A stretch of 63,178 nucleotides of DNA from Acanthamoeba sp. SK_2022b. Its lineage: Eukaryota; Discosea; Longamoebia; Acanthamoebidae. Numbering within the stretch: position 1 is the stretch's first letter; every line of letters starts with the position of its first letter. The position numbers and the translations under genes were made by a program. The notes beneath the pieces were generated by a model that did not search any database, was not told the DNA's origin, and saw only the letters and a list, made by a program, of their open reading frames with translations. Location of the stretch: assembly GCA_027943245.1 (NCBI GenBank), contig JANDJZ010001757.1, positions 1 through 63,178 of the forward strand, in the 5' to 3' direction. This document shows positions 34,641 through 42,342 of the stretch, one piece after another.

Positions 34641-35263
34641 CAGCACACCTCCCCAGCCAGCAATGCGGATACAAATCCGATATAGCTGCCATTATCATCA
34701 ACATAACGAGACACCGCGCAGTCAAAACGATCCGCTTCCTCATCCGTTGCCGGGATTTTATGACCTCCAAATGACAGGTACTGAACTTTTACGCCTGATT
34801 TGGCCTCATCCTTCTCAAATGGGATATCCATACCCTCTGTGTCATCGTAGACCGCCGCACTCAATAAGTTATCCAGTTCGCGCTGAGTAAAACCAATTGA
34901 GTCCAGAGCAAAATCATCGGCCGCAAGATCTGCAAGCTCCGCGCTTAACAACTCTTCATCCCAACCAGCATTCAGCGGAATACGGTTGTCGGCCAGACGA
35001 TATGCCTTCTTCTGATTCTCCGTTAGCCCTTCCAGAACAATGCAGGGAACATCATCCATCCCCAACTGAGTGGCCGCAGCAATTCGACCATGACCAGCAA
35101 TTACAACATTGTTCTCGTCTATCAGGATCGGATTAGTCCATCCGTACTCCTGTATGCTGGCAACAATCTGATCTACCTGCTCCACGGAGTGTGTGCGAGC
35201 GTTCTTTTCATAACCAATCAACACAGAAAGTGGTAAAGAAACCACATTAAGATGTTTTGTCAT
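34640..35263 (-). CDS. ParB/Srx-domain protein 2
   Basis: 207 residues, paralogue of 31383-31973. VSLPLSVLIGYEKNARTHSVEQVDQIVASIQEYG, then VIAGHGRIAAATQLG (GHGR) and LADNRIPLNAGWDEELL. First gene of a coupled pair with the methyltransferase fusion. An enzymatic role is inferred; no partition context here. Confidence 0.75.
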   Translation of the reverse strand: MTKHLNVVSLPLSVLIGYEKNARTHSVEQVDQIVASIQEYGWTNPILIDENNVVIAGHGRIAAATQLGMDDVPCIVLEGLTENQKKAYRLADNRIPLNAGWDEELLSAELADLAADDFALDSIGFTQRELDNLLSAAVYDDTEGMDIPFEKDEAKSGVKVQYLSFGGHKIPATDEEADRFDCAVSRYVDDNGSYIGFVSALLAGEVC

Positions 35264-35497
35264 GCCGTTTATCCGCTAAAATCCCCTCGCTTGTGCAAGC
35301 AAGTGGGCCTCGGTTTGTATCCACGGCACCCTGTGGGTATGAATGACTGTCGTCAGGTCGCAACTGACGGCGGTCGCCCACCTTCCAGTAATAAAAAAGC
35401 CACCAGCATTAACTCCACAGCGAGCTGGAGTTAATGAGGCAGCTTTGGTTTGCGCATTATCGCAGCCCCTGGTAAGCACAAGAGCTGCTGTAATGCA
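35264..35497. other. Gap with a strong hairpin
   Basis: ATTAACTCCA/TGGAGTTAAT, 10-bp perfect arms around an 8-base loop (35409-35436), followed on the minus strand by GCTTTTTTAT. Probable terminator of the gene at 35498 or processing site. No ORF supported. Confidence 0.5.
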
Positions 35498-35908
35498 TTA
35501 CGCAGGGATCAAACGGATGCGGCCGTTATTTACCTCAATACGAGAGTATTCCGGCTTACCATCAACGATTCCAGTAATGACAAGTTCGCCATCAGACGAG
35601 CATTCTTCTTTGTCGTCTTCAAGTACCGCGCCTTCTGGCAAATCAACACAGGCAAAAACAGGGCAGCCTGGATAACGATCATCTTCCATCGCAATCAACA
35701 TCGATTCACCGAACCACTCTGTGGTAGCACGACCATCAGCCGCCTGATAGTGAATCAAATACTGGTTTTCGCCATTTGCATACTGAGCACGGGCTTGAAC
35801 TTCTCCCCACTCTTCACTGATACGCATTGTTACCAGTTGGGATAATTCAAACTTAAACGGAACAGACTCTGCACCAATGGCAATCGGTTTATCTTCTTTC
35901 TTTTCCAT
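35498..35908 (-). CDS. Hypothetical acidic protein
   Basis: 136 residues, start with AGGTGA 4 bases upstream. The middle (FELSQLVTMRISEEWGEVQARAQYANGENQYLIHYQAADGRATTEWFGESML) looks like an SH3-like beta barrel, as in small phage proteins of unknown role; the tail is acidic. First gene after a terminator. Confidence 0.6.
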   Translation of the reverse strand: MEKKEDKPIAIGAESVPFKFELSQLVTMRISEEWGEVQARAQYANGENQYLIHYQAADGRATTEWFGESMLIAMEDDRYPGCPVFACVDLPEGAVLEDDKEECSSDGELVITGIVDGKPEYSRIEVNNGRIRLIPA

Positions 35909-35927
35909 AACATCACCTGAAAATAAA

Positions 35928-35948
35928 AGCCCCGCGACACGCGAGGCT
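35928..35948 (-). terminator. Terminator after the small membrane-protein genes
   Basis: AGCCCCGCG-ACA-CGCGAGGCT (one mismatch), with TTTTATTTT on the minus strand. Confidence 0.65.
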
Positions 35949-35955
35949 GTAAGAG

Positions 35956-36108
35956 TTACTTTCGATAGAAATCAAGGCGCATTTGCTCCCGCTTAAGCCG
36001 AAAAGCTCTCTGCGCCACTAAGATGCGCCACAGGACACCAGCAATAACCACCAGCGAGATACAAAAACACACAGCCACAACCATCAGAAAAATGCCAAGA
36101 CCATTCAT
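35956..36108 (-). CDS. 50-residue single-pass membrane protein
   Basis: ATG at 36108 overlaps the upstream stop (ATGA). One clear membrane helix (residues ~5-30: GIFLMVVAVCFCISLVVIAG), then a basic tail (RAFRLKREQMRLDFYRK). Coupled to another membrane protein, so the two may act together, for example at the envelope or in superinfection exclusion. Function unknown. Confidence 0.6.
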   Translation of the reverse strand: MNGLGIFLMVVAVCFCISLVVIAGVLWRILVAQRAFRLKREQMRLDFYRK

Positions 36109-36305
36109 GAAACTATCCATTTTTCAATGAATACCTCCAGTAATATCAAGAGATACGCCGTACCCAGCGCGGTTCCTACCGATATAGCTAAGACAAACCT
36201 CAAAGATAACGAGGTATCTTTCGCTTTTCTCCAGACGTAAGCGCCAGCCAGAAATACCAACAAATCTCTTATTGGAAGCGGAAACCAGAACAAATCACTC
36301 GGCAT
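36105..36305 (-). CDS. Small membrane protein (two segments)
   Basis: 66 residues from ATG 36305, which overlaps the upstream stop; an upstream ATG at 36317 is also in frame. Hydrophobic segments at about residues 10-22 and 35-58. Coupled to genes on both sides. No family. Confidence 0.55.
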   Translation of the reverse strand: MPSDLFWFPLPIRDLLVFLAGAYVWRKAKDTSLSLRFVLAISVGTALGTAYLLILLEVFIEKWIVS

Positions 36306-36594
36306 AAGCACGATCATCTTCCGCTGCTGATTTACACGCCGCAGTTACTGATATATTGATAACCGGTGCGCTAATCGTGATGGACGACTCTGTCGGTTGA
36401 CGCGATATAACTGAACGATGGTTATCAATGAAGTCCACAATCTCATTCAGGCATTCTTTAGCTGCCTCATCGTGACTTTTTCCGTATGCTTCACGGAGGA
36501 CTTTCATCCTCATCATTGCTCCGTCACATATAGTCGAAAGCGCGTAAAGCACATCACTAACCGCCATTTCTTTTTTGGTGCTTGTCGAAGGCAT
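36295..36594 (-). CDS. Hypothetical protein
   Basis: 99 residues, helical N-terminal part (MAVSDVLYALSTICDGAMMRMKVLREAYGKSHDEAAKECLNEI without a membrane segment) and beta-like C-terminus. No family recognised. It heads the small membrane-protein cluster. Confidence 0.55.
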   Translation of the reverse strand: MPSTSTKKEMAVSDVLYALSTICDGAMMRMKVLREAYGKSHDEAAKECLNEIVDFIDNHRSVISRQPTESSITISAPVINISVTAACKSAAEDDRAYAE

Positions 36595-36624
36595 CCCATG
36601 TTCTCCTTTGTCTGGATGTAAAAA

Positions 36625-36646
36625 AGCCCCGGCAATTGCCGAGGCT
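36625..36646 (-). terminator. Terminator
   Basis: AGCC-C-CGGCAATTGCCG-A-GGCT with T6 on the minus strand, between genes 36669-36866 and 36295-36594. Confidence 0.65.
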
Positions 36647-36668
36647 CGTTGTTCGTTATCGTTACGGT

Positions 36669-36866
36669 TTAATGCTCGCGTCGTCCGGCGACAACTTCGG
36701 ATTTGTATTTCAGGTCGCCCAGCAAGAATTGCAGTTTAAGCATCTTTGCCGCCGTGTAGTTCCCTGATTCCACAACCTCTTTCATGAGGTCATAAACGGC
36801 CGCTACATCATCAGCCAGGAACTCTTTGCGTTGCTGCTCAGTCGCACGTTTGAAGGAAATACGCAT
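36669..36866 (-). CDS. Hypothetical protein
   Basis: 65 residues from ATG 36866 (TGATG overlap with its upstream neighbour). Helical, charged: RATEQQRKEFLADDVAAVYDLMKEVVE. Second gene behind a repeated promoter-leader cassette. Confidence 0.55.
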   Translation of the reverse strand: MRISFKRATEQQRKEFLADDVAAVYDLMKEVVESGNYTAAKMLKLQFLLGDLKYKSEVVAGRREH

Positions 36867-37135
36867 CACTCATCATCTCCTGCCGCACATACAACCTCAC
36901 AAAAAAAATCAGCAGAATGTTTCTCCTTGAACGAATGACGCTCAAAACCGCACTCAATATCAGGCGCAAAAACATCCACCACATACGGTCTTTCAGAATG
37001 TTTGTTTTCCCAACGATAAACCGTAGTGACGTTGAAATGTTTTAACGCTTCACGGAACTCAACGCTGCCCGTCAGGTTTTTTGAGGTCAGGTATTGCAGG
37101 AGGTTTTTTACTACTTCACGGTCTTGTACTTTCAT
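36866..37135 (-). CDS. Hypothetical protein behind promoter-leader cassette 2
   Basis: 89 residues; ATG preceded by GGAGA in the cassette. FREALKHFNVTTVYRWENKHSERPYVVDVF might be a small HTH. No family recognised. Confidence 0.55.
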   Translation of the reverse strand: MKVQDREVVKNLLQYLTSKNLTGSVEFREALKHFNVTTVYRWENKHSERPYVVDVFAPDIECGFERHSFKEKHSADFFCEVVCAAGDDE

Positions 37136-37243
37136 CAGATTTCTCCGGTTTAACCAGGGCGGGTATCGCTCGGTTTCGGGTATAACCTTAGGAAATTTTT
37201 TCCCACCTGTAAAGCACTTTTTATATAAATCTATAATTATATA
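37132..37243 (-). repeat. Promoter-leader cassette, copy 2
   Basis: 112 bp identical to 43762-43873, similar to 5428-5535. Minus-strand order: AT-rich 16-mer (37221-37236), TTTACA, 17 bases, TAAGGT, leader, GGAGA, ATG. Confidence 0.8.
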
Positions 37244-37246
37244 ATT

Positions 37247-37834
37247 CTATGCCACTTGCCAGAGAGCATCATGCAACTGGATACCTCCATTGCACTGGTT
37301 GCCCCAGCCATGCCAACCATCAGGTAAATCACCGCGAGCAAACAGCTCAATACGAGGAACATCACCTAACAGCCTTACCAGCTTGTCACGAACCACATCA
37401 GGCTTCCGAGAATGCTCCAGACGAGGCGATGTAAACGACTGAATGATCCCCGCATCAAGGCGGGTCGGCAATTTGCCTTTTACCGCAAACAAGCAATCTT
37501 CACTGTTTGCACGAGTCATATGCCCCATCCCCATCACCAGCTTATCTGGTTGTCGGCTACCACATTTGTTCCATGTGAAGCCCTTCATGGTCATAAGCCT
37601 GAATCCCCATGCTTTCACCACCAGCAACGCTTCTTCTGGCTGAGTCGGAACCCACCACATGGCCAACAAACACGATTCAGGATTAGCAAGCTGCCAGACA
37701 GGAATACGAGCAATATCCTCAGCTTTCATCGTTGGATACTTAAAACCAGCTCCACGATTCCCATCCTTACACTTATCTTTGTATTCCCAGGGGGGATCTG
37801 CATAAATCAGATTAAACAATGCAATTGCCTCCAT
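37247..37834 (-). CDS. MT-A70 family adenine N6 methyltransferase
   Basis: 195 residues. FNLIYADPPWEYKDK carries the catalytic DPPW motif; LLAMWWVPTQPEEALLVVKAWGFR and TKGFTWNK-like segments complete the family. Probably methylates adenine in phage DNA to avoid restriction; target site unknown. GGAGG is 10 bases before the ATG and overlaps an 11-codon mini-ORF (37849-37884 region). Confidence 0.88.
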   Translation of the reverse strand: MEAIALFNLIYADPPWEYKDKCKDGNRGAGFKYPTMKAEDIARIPVWQLANPESCLLAMWWVPTQPEEALLVVKAWGFRLMTMKGFTWNKCGSRQPDKLVMGMGHMTRANSEDCLFAVKGKLPTRLDAGIIQSFTSPRLEHSRKPDVVRDKLVRLLGDVPRIELFARGDLPDGWHGWGNQCNGGIQLHDALWQVA

Positions 37835-38142
37835 GTTAGTTGTGCCTCCGGCGCTTATCTCCGGCAGTCATAACGCTGGCCAGCTCTACAGCAGACACAA
37901 CGAAAAGGGCACTAACCAGACTGATTAATGCCCTTGCCTGTTGTGTGCCGGATATCGCCCGACAACGCTGTTTTGGTAACACGGCTACAGTTCCGTGCCG
38001 CTCCAGCTTTTACCCCTTTGCGGATAACAGGCCCTGCCTGTACTCACTAACCAACGGCTTCCCGAAATGTGCACCAGGCACACATAAAGATGAGCACGAA
38101 GAAGTAACTCCACCGCGCTTATCTTTATGTGTGAGAGTGAAT
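37835..38142. other. 308-base gap between methyltransferase gene and tRNA
   Basis: A 12-bp hairpin (37906-37934, AGGGCACTAACC/GATTAATGCCCT with G-T pairs) is followed by TTTTCG on the minus strand, a possible terminator. A 13-bp inverted repeat (38079-38091/38121-38133) follows the tRNA. No gene seen. Confidence 0.5.
38079..38133 (-). repeat. 13-bp inverted repeat just downstream of the tRNA
   Basis: CACACATAAAGAT and ATCTTTATGTGTG, perfect, with a 29-base loop, starting 10 bases past the tRNA 3' end. May guide tRNA 3' processing or protect the RNA. Confidence 0.6.
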
Positions 38143-38218
38143 TGGTGGCCCCTACCGGACTTGAACCGATGACCGTGCGATTATGAGTCGCCTGCTCTAA
38201 CCACTGAGCTAAGGGGCC
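38143..38218 (-). tRNA. tRNA-Ile (CAT anticodon, ileX-like)
   Basis: 76 nt with encoded CCA. Acceptor GGCCCCT/AGGGGCC, D arm TTAGCTCAGTGGTTAGAGC, anticodon loop CTCATAA, T arm with GGTTCAAGTCC. CAT with this body is the lysidine-modified tRNA-Ile2 that reads AUA, nearly the E. coli ileX sequence. The AT-rich virion genes may need more AUA decoding. Confidence 0.93.
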
Positions 38219-38356
38219 ATATTTGATTTGTTTGTCTGGTGTGGCGCCGCGCACGAAAATCCCAGCCAATAAATTCAGGATTTTTGGGCGCGGCGGCATA
38301 TCAGACAAACATGGTTGATGCGTGCGCTAATGAGAAAAGCGCATAGAATGTTGTAA

Positions 38357-38372
38357 CTATATATTTATATAA
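38357..38372 (+). promoter_or_regulatory. AT-rich motif, degenerate copy (14/16)
   Basis: CTATATATTTATATAA inside a longer A/T stretch (38354-38390), between the spanin genes and the tRNA. Confidence 0.4.
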
Positions 38373-38387
38373 TTATAGAAATATATA

Positions 38388-38597
38388 TTACTTTGGACAG
38401 TTGATTTCCCATGCCCTGTTATGAGCCAGAATATCTTTCTTTGTCTGGCGGTCCATAACATCGATATCGTGATCAGTCAGGTAGATGGGCTTTACCCAAT
38501 CACAGGCGGTATCAACCACCACCGGGACGCTTCCACGACTCCCGCAGCTCGCGATCAACATCGTCATCAGCCATATGGTTAACACTCTGCTGTACAT
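38388..38597 (-). CDS. Outer-membrane spanin (Rz1-like lipoprotein)
   Basis: 69 residues. Lipobox LIASC at ~15-19 after a hydrophobic signal. Starts inside the Rz-like gene in another frame (86-base overlap), the usual spanin arrangement. Joins inner and outer membranes in lysis. Less proline-rich than lambda Rz1. Confidence 0.8.
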   Translation of the reverse strand: MYSRVLTIWLMTMLIASCGSRGSVPVVVDTACDWVKPIYLTDHDIDVMDRQTKKDILAHNRAWEINCPK

Positions 38598-38790
38598 TGC
38601 CCACCTCTTTTGTCACTTCTATACGCCGCTCCGCAGTGGCTTTTACGGCGGCTGCATTCTCATTAATGCGCTGCTTTTCAGCTTCATCTTCGGCCTTTTC
38701 TCGCCCCTTCATACGACCAAAACCAAACGCGCCGAATGCAACCAATATAATTGTGCCAATAAATGACAAAACGGCCTTCAAACCAGTCAT
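38512..38790 (-). CDS. Inner-membrane spanin (Rz-like)
   Basis: 92 residues. N-terminal membrane helix (VLSFIGTIILVAFGAFGFG), then a charged coiled coil (EKAEDEAEKQRINENAAAVKATAERRIEVTKEVG). Overlaps endolysin by 4 bases. Shorter than lambda Rz (153). Confidence 0.82.
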   Translation of the reverse strand: MTGLKAVLSFIGTIILVAFGAFGFGRMKGREKAEDEAEKQRINENAAAVKATAERRIEVTKEVGNVQQSVNHMADDDVDRELRESWKRPGGG

Positions 38791-39329
38791 ACCACCACTC
38801 GCTCTTTCATCCAGCCGTAGACAAACGACTCATTCGCCTCGCGCTTCTCCGCCAACTCCAGATAGCGTTCGCCCTGCGTACAGTTCAGCGACGTCAGCAT
38901 CACCCGTTCGCCGTCTTTTCCCCGATTCCCAAGATAAGCACGCAGCGCATTAATGGTACGTGGACCGATTCGTCCGTCTGCATCCAAATCGGGATACAGC
39001 TTCCCGCGCAGGTTGAACACATTCAGCCAGCGTTGAAGCATTTTTGACGCCACTGTTGGCCCCATGTTCACCCCCGTGTCACACAGCTCTGCAGCAATAT
39101 CAGAGGATAATGCGGCCACCTGATCAAAGCGTGGTCCGTACCAGTAATCAGCCTCAAGGATTTCCAGTGCCTGTTCGCGAGTTAAATCGCGCATATCGCC
39201 ACGGTATCCATGAGCACGGGCAGTGTTCTGAGTAATGCCCCACTTTGTTGGGCCTCCCTTGTCGTCAGGGTGATCAACATAACCGCCCTCTTTCCCAAGA
39301 ATGCTGTTAAAAATCTCATCTTTGGTCAT
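38787..39329 (-). CDS. Endolysin (GH108 N-acetylmuramidase)
   Basis: 180 residues. ILGKEGGYVDHPDDKGGPTKWGIT is the GH108 signature with the catalytic Glu in KEGGY; C-terminal peptidoglycan-binding part (NVFNLRGKLYPDLDADGRIGPRTINALRAYL). No signal peptide, so a holin must release it. Confidence 0.92.
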   Translation of the reverse strand: MTKDEIFNSILGKEGGYVDHPDDKGGPTKWGITQNTARAHGYRGDMRDLTREQALEILEADYWYGPRFDQVAALSSDIAAELCDTGVNMGPTVASKMLQRWLNVFNLRGKLYPDLDADGRIGPRTINALRAYLGNRGKDGERVMLTSLNCTQGERYLELAEKREANESFVYGWMKERVVV

Positions 39330-39612
39330 GATTAAACCCTAATGCGTCAACTATCCGCGCCAGATTGCCCCTGAAATACAGAACAACGATGCAGATAATC
39401 AGATTTCCAATAACCACCAGCCAGTGGGATTCTTGATAAAGACCGAACACATAACGGAAGGGAACATTGGCGTATACAATGACGTAGATATAAGCCAGAA
39501 AGGAAACAAATGGACGATGCCTGGAGTCTTTCCGTCGATAAAGCATCAGCGCCATTACTATTACTGTGCAAAGCACCGCATTAATCAGTGCTGACGGGTC
39601 ACTGCTTACCAT
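39316..39612 (-). CDS. Second holin-like membrane protein (3-TM type)
   Basis: 98 residues from ATG 39612, with GGAGG 8 bases upstream. Three membrane segments; LMLYRRKDSRHRPFVSFLAYIYVIVYANVPFRYVFG fits the phage 3TM holin family. Overlaps holin and endolysin genes, so it may be antiholin or holin. Confidence 0.7.
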   Translation of the reverse strand: MVSSDPSALINAVLCTVIVMALMLYRRKDSRHRPFVSFLAYIYVIVYANVPFRYVFGLYQESHWLVVIGNLIICIVVLYFRGNLARIVDALGFNHDQR

Positions 39613-39994
39613 TTGAACCCCCTCCACGTAAGCGGGAAAGCATTCCAAAGATGCTACCGAGATCCTGGCTGTTTACGAACGTGAGGATTTTAATTGTCAA
39701 TGCAGCCACAATAACCGCACCAAGCGCATCAAGAGGACGATCGTTGTAGCTGGTCCATTTGGCAAGAAATGAGCCAACTAACGGCGCTCCAATCACTCCA
39801 ACAATGAACGATGTAAAGAAATAGCCAATCAGCTTGAGACGGCTAATATTCACCGCTGTAGCAACATAGAAAACAGCGCCAGCAAATGCCCCGAATACAA
39901 CGCCGTAATCAATACCAGTTGCAATACCAAAAACGCTGGCACCCATCAGGCCACCAGCAGCAACGGCCGTACCGGAAATTGGTTCTGCTGACAT
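39599..39994 (-). CDS. Holin
   Basis: 131 residues, about three membrane segments (GGLMGASVFGIATGIDYGVV, VFYVATAV, YFFTSFIVGVIGAPLVG) and a basic C-terminal tail; similar to HP1-type phage holins. First gene of the lysis cassette; GAGG before ATG. Confidence 0.78.
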   Translation of the reverse strand: MSAEPISGTAVAAGGLMGASVFGIATGIDYGVVFGAFAGAVFYVATAVNISRLKLIGYFFTSFIVGVIGAPLVGSFLAKWTSYNDRPLDALGAVIVAALTIKILTFVNSQDLGSIFGMLSRLRGGGSNGKQ

Positions 39995-40014
39995 TGAAAT
40001 CCTCGTTAAAAAAA

Positions 40015-40040
40015 AAGCCCCGCCGAAAAAGGCAGGGCTT
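40015..40040 (-). terminator. Terminator directly upstream of the holin gene
   Basis: AAGCCCTGCC-TTTTTC-GGCGGGGCTT and T9 on the minus strand, ending 20 bases before the holin ATG. It ends early-operon transcription, or acts as an antitermination-controlled gate to lysis. Confidence 0.75.
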
Positions 40041-40184
40041 CATAAAGCAACAAATTACGCGGTAATCGCTTAACGCAGTTTTACTACGTTAAATGAAACA
40101 CTACACCCAGTTACCACCTAAAACAAGGTTTCCCCATAAAAAAACCTTCACAATGTGGTTAATCGATCGATAAAAAAACAATAC
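40041..40184 (-). promoter_or_regulatory. Candidate late/lysis promoter region
   Basis: AT-rich gap before the terminator. Minus strand TTGTTT-17-TAGTGT (near 40080-40110) is a weak promoter candidate. A half repressor site, CCTTC-N5-GTGGT, lies at 40145-40159. Confidence 0.35.
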
Positions 40185-40376
40185 TTAACTTTTGACCAAC
40201 CGAACATCCCGACCAGGACTTCCATAATATTCGCCGATATGCCACTGCTTAAGTTGAGTAATCTTCTCCAACTTAACTCCCATAGAGTCCAGTTTCTGCC
40301 ATGTTTTCGGTTGTATGTGCTTCATTACCCGCTCTGAATATCTAAATACTGCTCGTAGCCTCGCTAAATTGCTCAC
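40185..40376 (-). CDS. Small basic hypothetical protein
   Basis: 63 residues, ATGA overlap with the Ea22-like gene upstream. Basic, no membrane segment. Last gene of the early operon. Confidence 0.55.
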   Translation of the reverse strand: MSNLARLRAVFRYSERVMKHIQPKTWQKLDSMGVKLEKITQLKQWHIGEYYGSPGRDVRLVKS

Positions 40377-41086
40377 TTGTCGCCTCCTTTACGAATCTGT
40401 TCCGCCCATTCTTCAAGGGATTTCTCCGCATATTCACCAGACAGGCCATCAATCGGATGCGCTTCATTAGCCAACTCTTCTTTCGCTGACAAAATCATGC
40501 GTGTAACGTCGAAAACTTCACGCAAAGACTTATTGATAAATCCGTGATTGAACGCAGCAGCAAGACGGCTGGCGGTATAGTTAATCCCCTCGTTGCGTGC
40601 TTCCGCACGAATTTCAGCCAGAAAAGCATCGGTGGCTGGAATATTTCCTGTTGCCTTCATGGCCTCCAAAATAACCAGAACGCCATCTCGCCCAACCTCC
40701 TCAGCGATAACCTCGGTGTTGTCGCCAACAACATCGCAGAATGCCTGAACTGCCTTACGAGCCAGTTCATTCTCCGCCGCCAGCGCCGCGAGATTAGTCT
40801 CAAGCTCTGCAATTCGACACATAGCATCAATATTTGTGTCCTCCAGGCGCTTAATTTCACCAAGCAGCTCCAGTGCAACCTTTGGGTTGAACGCGGCAAC
40901 ATAACGAGCGTTGTTCTCTGCATTTTTCTGTCCATCAAAGCCGGTCCATTTGATAACGTCTTCACATCGTTCATCACCGGGCGTGTGCACCGCATAAGTA
41001 CCAGTATCCGTCGAAATAAATGCGACCCATTCGTCTGGTGTTGCCTTTTCTGCCGCCTCACGCAGTACCTGATAGTCAATTGTCAT
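40373..41086 (-). CDS. Ead/Ea22-like protein
   Basis: 237 residues from ATG 41086 (ATGA overlap; AAGGA 8 bases upstream). YQVLREAAEKATPDEWVAF, then NARYVAAFNPKVALELLGEIKRLEDTN is the lambda Ea22/Ead signature, followed by a coiled coil and LAEIRAEARNEGI. Role in lambdoid phages unknown. Confidence 0.82.
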   Translation of the reverse strand: MTIDYQVLREAAEKATPDEWVAFISTDTGTYAVHTPGDERCEDVIKWTGFDGQKNAENNARYVAAFNPKVALELLGEIKRLEDTNIDAMCRIAELETNLAALAAENELARKAVQAFCDVVGDNTEVIAEEVGRDGVLVILEAMKATGNIPATDAFLAEIRAEARNEGINYTASRLAAAFNHGFINKSLREVFDVTRMILSAKEELANEAHPIDGLSGEYAEKSLEEWAEQIRKGGDK

Positions 41087-41727
41087 TCTCGCCATCCTTC
41101 ACAGTTGTAATCACGACAGCCTTCAAAATCATATGGGCTGTACTGCCAGGTTATTTTTCCGCAATGCGGACAATTCCAACGCACCTTCCCGCTTCGCGAC
41201 TTCTTTCTTCTGTTCTGCTCTTTCAACCAGTCAGGCATGACCAAACCTGCGCCCTGAACCATTGTTCTGCGGTTAAAGTTATTGATATTGAACGTCCGGC
41301 GCTTTGCTGCATCAGCAATGGAAAATGGCAACCAAACTATTCCTGGTTCGTTTTTGTTGGCGAAGCTAAAGATGGTCGCTTTACTGAAGTCATCTGTTGG
41401 CAATCCACCGTGTTGAAGCCAGTAAACATCGTTGCCGTTCCAGCTACCTTTTTTGTAGGCCACATACTCAGTGCAATCTGACTCAATCAGGCTTTCTGTA
41501 GGGATGTACTGGCAATCAACGTGCCACACAGCCATTGCATCCACACTATCGGCACAAACAGGCTGATCGATATCTCGCCCACAATTCCAGGCTTTTTGGG
41601 CTTCTTCCAGCGTGTAAATATGAGCGCGATCGATATCAGAACTGTAACCATTGCCGTTATGGCAATGGAATGAGGCGTTATTACCCACAGTTTCACGCAA
41701 GCACATCATGTAAAAGCGGTTATTCAC
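41083..41727 (-). CDS. Hypothetical protein with C-terminal zinc ribbon
   Basis: 214 residues from GTG 41727 with GGAGG 6 bases upstream. The end, CPHCGKITWQYSPYDFEGCRDYNC, is a four-Cys zinc ribbon. The rest is aromatic and unassigned. Confidence 0.6.
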   Translation of the reverse strand: MNNRFYMMCLRETVGNNASFHCHNGNGYSSDIDRAHIYTLEEAQKAWNCGRDIDQPVCADSVDAMAVWHVDCQYIPTESLIESDCTEYVAYKKGSWNGNDVYWLQHGGLPTDDFSKATIFSFANKNEPGIVWLPFSIADAAKRRTFNINNFNRRTMVQGAGLVMPDWLKEQNRRKKSRSGKVRWNCPHCGKITWQYSPYDFEGCRDYNCEGWRE

Positions 41728-41980
41728 TGGTTGCCTCCGCTTCCCACGTTTTCAGACTTTCACCACAGAATGGGCAAAATGAGACTCGAATAGGTGATTT
41801 AGAAAACTCACCGGAACGCAACATCACCAAATCAGGTCCACGGGTTAAACTCTCATTCCAGATTTTGTATAGCAGTAAGCCTTTTCTTACTGAGCATTCA
41901 GCATCGTGCTCAAGAGACTTTGCCAATGCAGCACACGGCTCTATTCGATTGCCATTAATTCGACAATTTGATCCACTCAC
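41720..41980 (-). CDS. Hypothetical small protein with CPFCG motif
   Basis: 86 residues. The start is GTG 41980 overlapping the upstream stop (GTGA), with GGAGG 7 bases before; a longer frame to 42043 has no ribosome site. CRINGNR at the N-terminus and CPFCGES at the C-terminus suggest zinc binding. Common accessory type in lambdoid early regions. Confidence 0.6.
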   Translation of the reverse strand: MSGSNCRINGNRIEPCAALAKSLEHDAECSVRKGLLLYKIWNESLTRGPDLVMLRSGEFSKSPIRVSFCPFCGESLKTWEAEATSE

Positions 41981-42342
41981 TTCAACTCCTCCCGACGACG
42001 TTCCTGAAGCTCTAGCATTGCGGCTCGGAAATCCTGCCACCATTCCTCATCTGCAACGGGGGTGTTTCGCTCCAGCACCTTGTCCGCATCAGCGATCAGG
42101 TTTGCCAGACTCTTGTCTGAAATCTTCGTTACCAAAGTCGTTGGTTGCTCAACCTGCCCGATAGGTTTTATCGTGCTCAAAAGGAGGCGACGGCGGGAAA
42201 GTGGTGCGCCACAACGACGGCCATCTTCCTTGCGATATGTTTCTTTCGGACCAACACACCAGGTTGTCGGCGTTTCGCGTAACTTCACTTTTTTCTCACC
42301 ATCAATGGTGATGATTATTCCGGTATGGGTTTTGATGCTCAT
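41977..42342 (-). CDS. Hypothetical protein
   Basis: 121 residues, ATGA overlap on both sides. Beta-like N-terminus (GIIITIDGEKKVKLRETPTTWCVG), helical C-terminus (EEWWQDFRAAMLELQERRREEL). Not recognised. Confidence 0.55.
   Translation of the reverse strand: MSIKTHTGIIITIDGEKKVKLRETPTTWCVGPKETYRKEDGRRCGAPLSRRRLLLSTIKPIGQVEQPTTLVTKISDKSLANLIADADKVLERNTPVADEEWWQDFRAAMLELQERRREELK

Noticed and set aside
37985..38308. 107-codon minus-strand frame
   Set aside because: It reads through the tRNA gene; the GPLAQWLEQ...GSSPV pattern is the usual false translation of a tRNA.
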